A stretch of DNA of 64,000 nucleotides from Alteromonas portus (GTDB lineage Bacteria; Pseudomonadota; Gammaproteobacteria; Enterobacterales; Alteromonadaceae). Made by a program: the position numbers and the translations under genes. The DNA lies in the NCBI RefSeq assembly GCF_005117025.1, contig NZ_SWCO01000001.1, positions 868,001 to 932,000 on the forward strand. The letters run 5' to 3'. Below, in pieces: positions 63,164 to 64,000 of the stretch. Within the stretch, counting starts at the first letter, position 1. Each line of letters begins with the position of its first letter. Below the pieces are notes generated by a model. It worked only from the letters and a program-made list of their open reading frames with translations. It had not been told where the DNA came from and did no database searches.

Positions 63164-64000
63164 TTAATTTCTTGCCTTTGGTTGAATATCTGCTTCGTCA
63201 TCTTTTGAAAATATCAAACTGTTCGGAGACTGATTAAGTTTCAATAACAAAGGCTGTATATTTCGCATTGTTTCTTGAAGGGCATCAACGGTTTCTTTTA
63301 TCTCAGATTGATTAAAACCCCCTTCGCTGTAATTTTTTAGCAGGCCATCAAGACTCACTAGTACTTGATTGAGGTTACTGTTAAGTGCCTTGGCATCAAT
63401 ATCCGCAATAAGTAAATCAAAGTCACTGCTTGCTGTTTCTACCGACTCGGCCGCTAAACGCATGTCTTCAACCGCAAACTGAACATTTTCTACCATTTCT
63501 TTAAGCGGCAGCTGATTTATCTTATCTAAGATAGCGTCGGCTTTTTGCGTTAGCTGCGTGAATTCGTTACTAACCGTGGGGATCACTTCGTAGCCGTTTA
63601 TCACTGCTATCTCGCTGTCACTATCGGCATCTGGTACGTGCTGTAGGTCAACATACAGCCCCCCCGTTAACACGTTACCCATACGAAGTGACGCACGAAG
63701 ATCTCTCTGTAGCCAGTTTCTGATGGTCTGCTTAATGGCATTTAAACCTTCTTTGGTATCTGGCTGTCTAGCCTTGCCGGGGTATATATTAATAAGTACT
63801 GGGATCGGGTAATCCCTTTCTAAAATGTTGCCTTCAACGGCAGGGAAGGAGTTAATTGCAGTGACGTTACCTATTTCAATCCCTCGGTATTCAACTGGAG
63901 CGCCAACGGTAAGCCCTCGTACACTTTCATCTATAAGCAACAAATATTCGGCTGCAACTTTGTAACGTGCGTCTGAGGCGGCTGTGCTGTCGCCATAAAT
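63164..64000 (-). CDS. PqiB-like MCE-domain protein, C-terminal part (truncated by window)
   Basis: The frame is open to the window edge; only the last about 278 residues are seen. It contains an MCE domain (SVRGLTVGAPVEYRGIEIGN, then LRASLRMGNVLTGGLYVDLQ) and a coiled C-terminal tail (LNQVLVSLDGLLKNYSEGGF), as in PqiB/YebT. These proteins form a periplasmic tube for phospholipid transport. A TTG inside the frame is not the true start. PqiA is expected upstream, off the window. Confidence 0.88.
   Translation of the reverse strand: MYGDSTAASDARYKVAAEYLLLIDESVRGLTVGAPVEYRGIEIGNVTAINSFPAVEGNILERDYPIPVLINIYPGKARQPDTKEGLNAIKQTIRNWLQRDLRASLRMGNVLTGGLYVDLQHVPDADSDSEIAVINGYEVIPTVSNEFTQLTQKADAILDKINQLPLKEMVENVQFAVEDMRLAAESVETASSDFDLLIADIDAKALNSNLNQVLVSLDGLLKNYSEGGFNQSEIKETVDALQETMRNIQPLLLKLNQSPNSLIFSKDDEADIQPKARN

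Noticed and set aside
1..64000. CRISPR arrays, tRNA and rRNA genes
   Set aside because: The only regular repeat array is 8-bp without spacers, and no cloverleaf or rRNA sequence was recognised by eye; a tRNA scan would settle it.

Overview
The window looks like a chromosomal segment of a marine gammaproteobacterium of the Alteromonas/Alteromonadaceae type. The grounds are protein style (type-1 Asd, a Vibrio-vps-like export operon, LapD/LapG, several GGDEF proteins, two RND pumps), moderate GC and compact gene spacing. The genus is inferred from general resemblance, not from a search. No rRNA, tRNA or CRISPR array was seen.

Region 1 (1-17.5 kb) holds housekeeping and accessory genes: a partial TPR-like secreted protein, a VOC protein, asd, an SDR, cytochrome b561, two divergent non-homologous 2-oxoglutarate/Fe-type oxygenases, a three-gene operon (outer-membrane porin, small periplasmic binding protein, membrane PAS-GGDEF protein), a LysR regulator beside the stump of a zinc-type dehydrogenase, a YgjP-like metallopeptidase, a CBS protein, and an RND pump with a divergent TetR regulator.

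Region 2 (17.9-53 kb) is a large exopolysaccharide (EPS) locus. It has a CDP-6-deoxyhexose operon (rfbF, rfbG, epimerase-like, reductase-like, WecG-type transferase) and a first WbaP-type initiating transferase. Next come a sulfotransferase, a decayed IS30 element and a secreted protein with a PEP-CTERM-like tail. They are followed by an unusual translationally coupled murA/murB pair, a Wzy-like polymerase, two GT2 enzymes, a Wzx flippase and a beta-helix lipoprotein. A second WecG plus two GT4 enzymes, LapG/LapD, a small secreted protein and an O-antigen-ligase-like protein follow. The locus ends in a vps-like export operon (beta-barrel, Wza, Wzc, PHP phosphatase, VpsP-like) divergent from a second WbaP-type transferase. 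Several EPS transcription units are preceded by sigma-54-like -24/-12 elements, which suggests co-regulation.

Region 3 (53-64 kb) has a TonB-dependent siderophore receptor with a Fur-like site, a perfect 12 x 8 bp tandem repeat, a GNAT acetyltransferase, a second RND pump, and a pqiB-pqiC-GGDEF cluster cut by the window end.

The most interesting candidate system is the EPS locus. The extra MurA/MurB pair suggests a lactyl-ether (muramic-acid-like) sugar in a secreted polysaccharide. A helical module appears to be shared by the beta-helix lipoprotein and the small secreted protein. Sulfation and candidate sigma-54 control add to the picture. All functions are read from sequence motifs and context; no database search was run.
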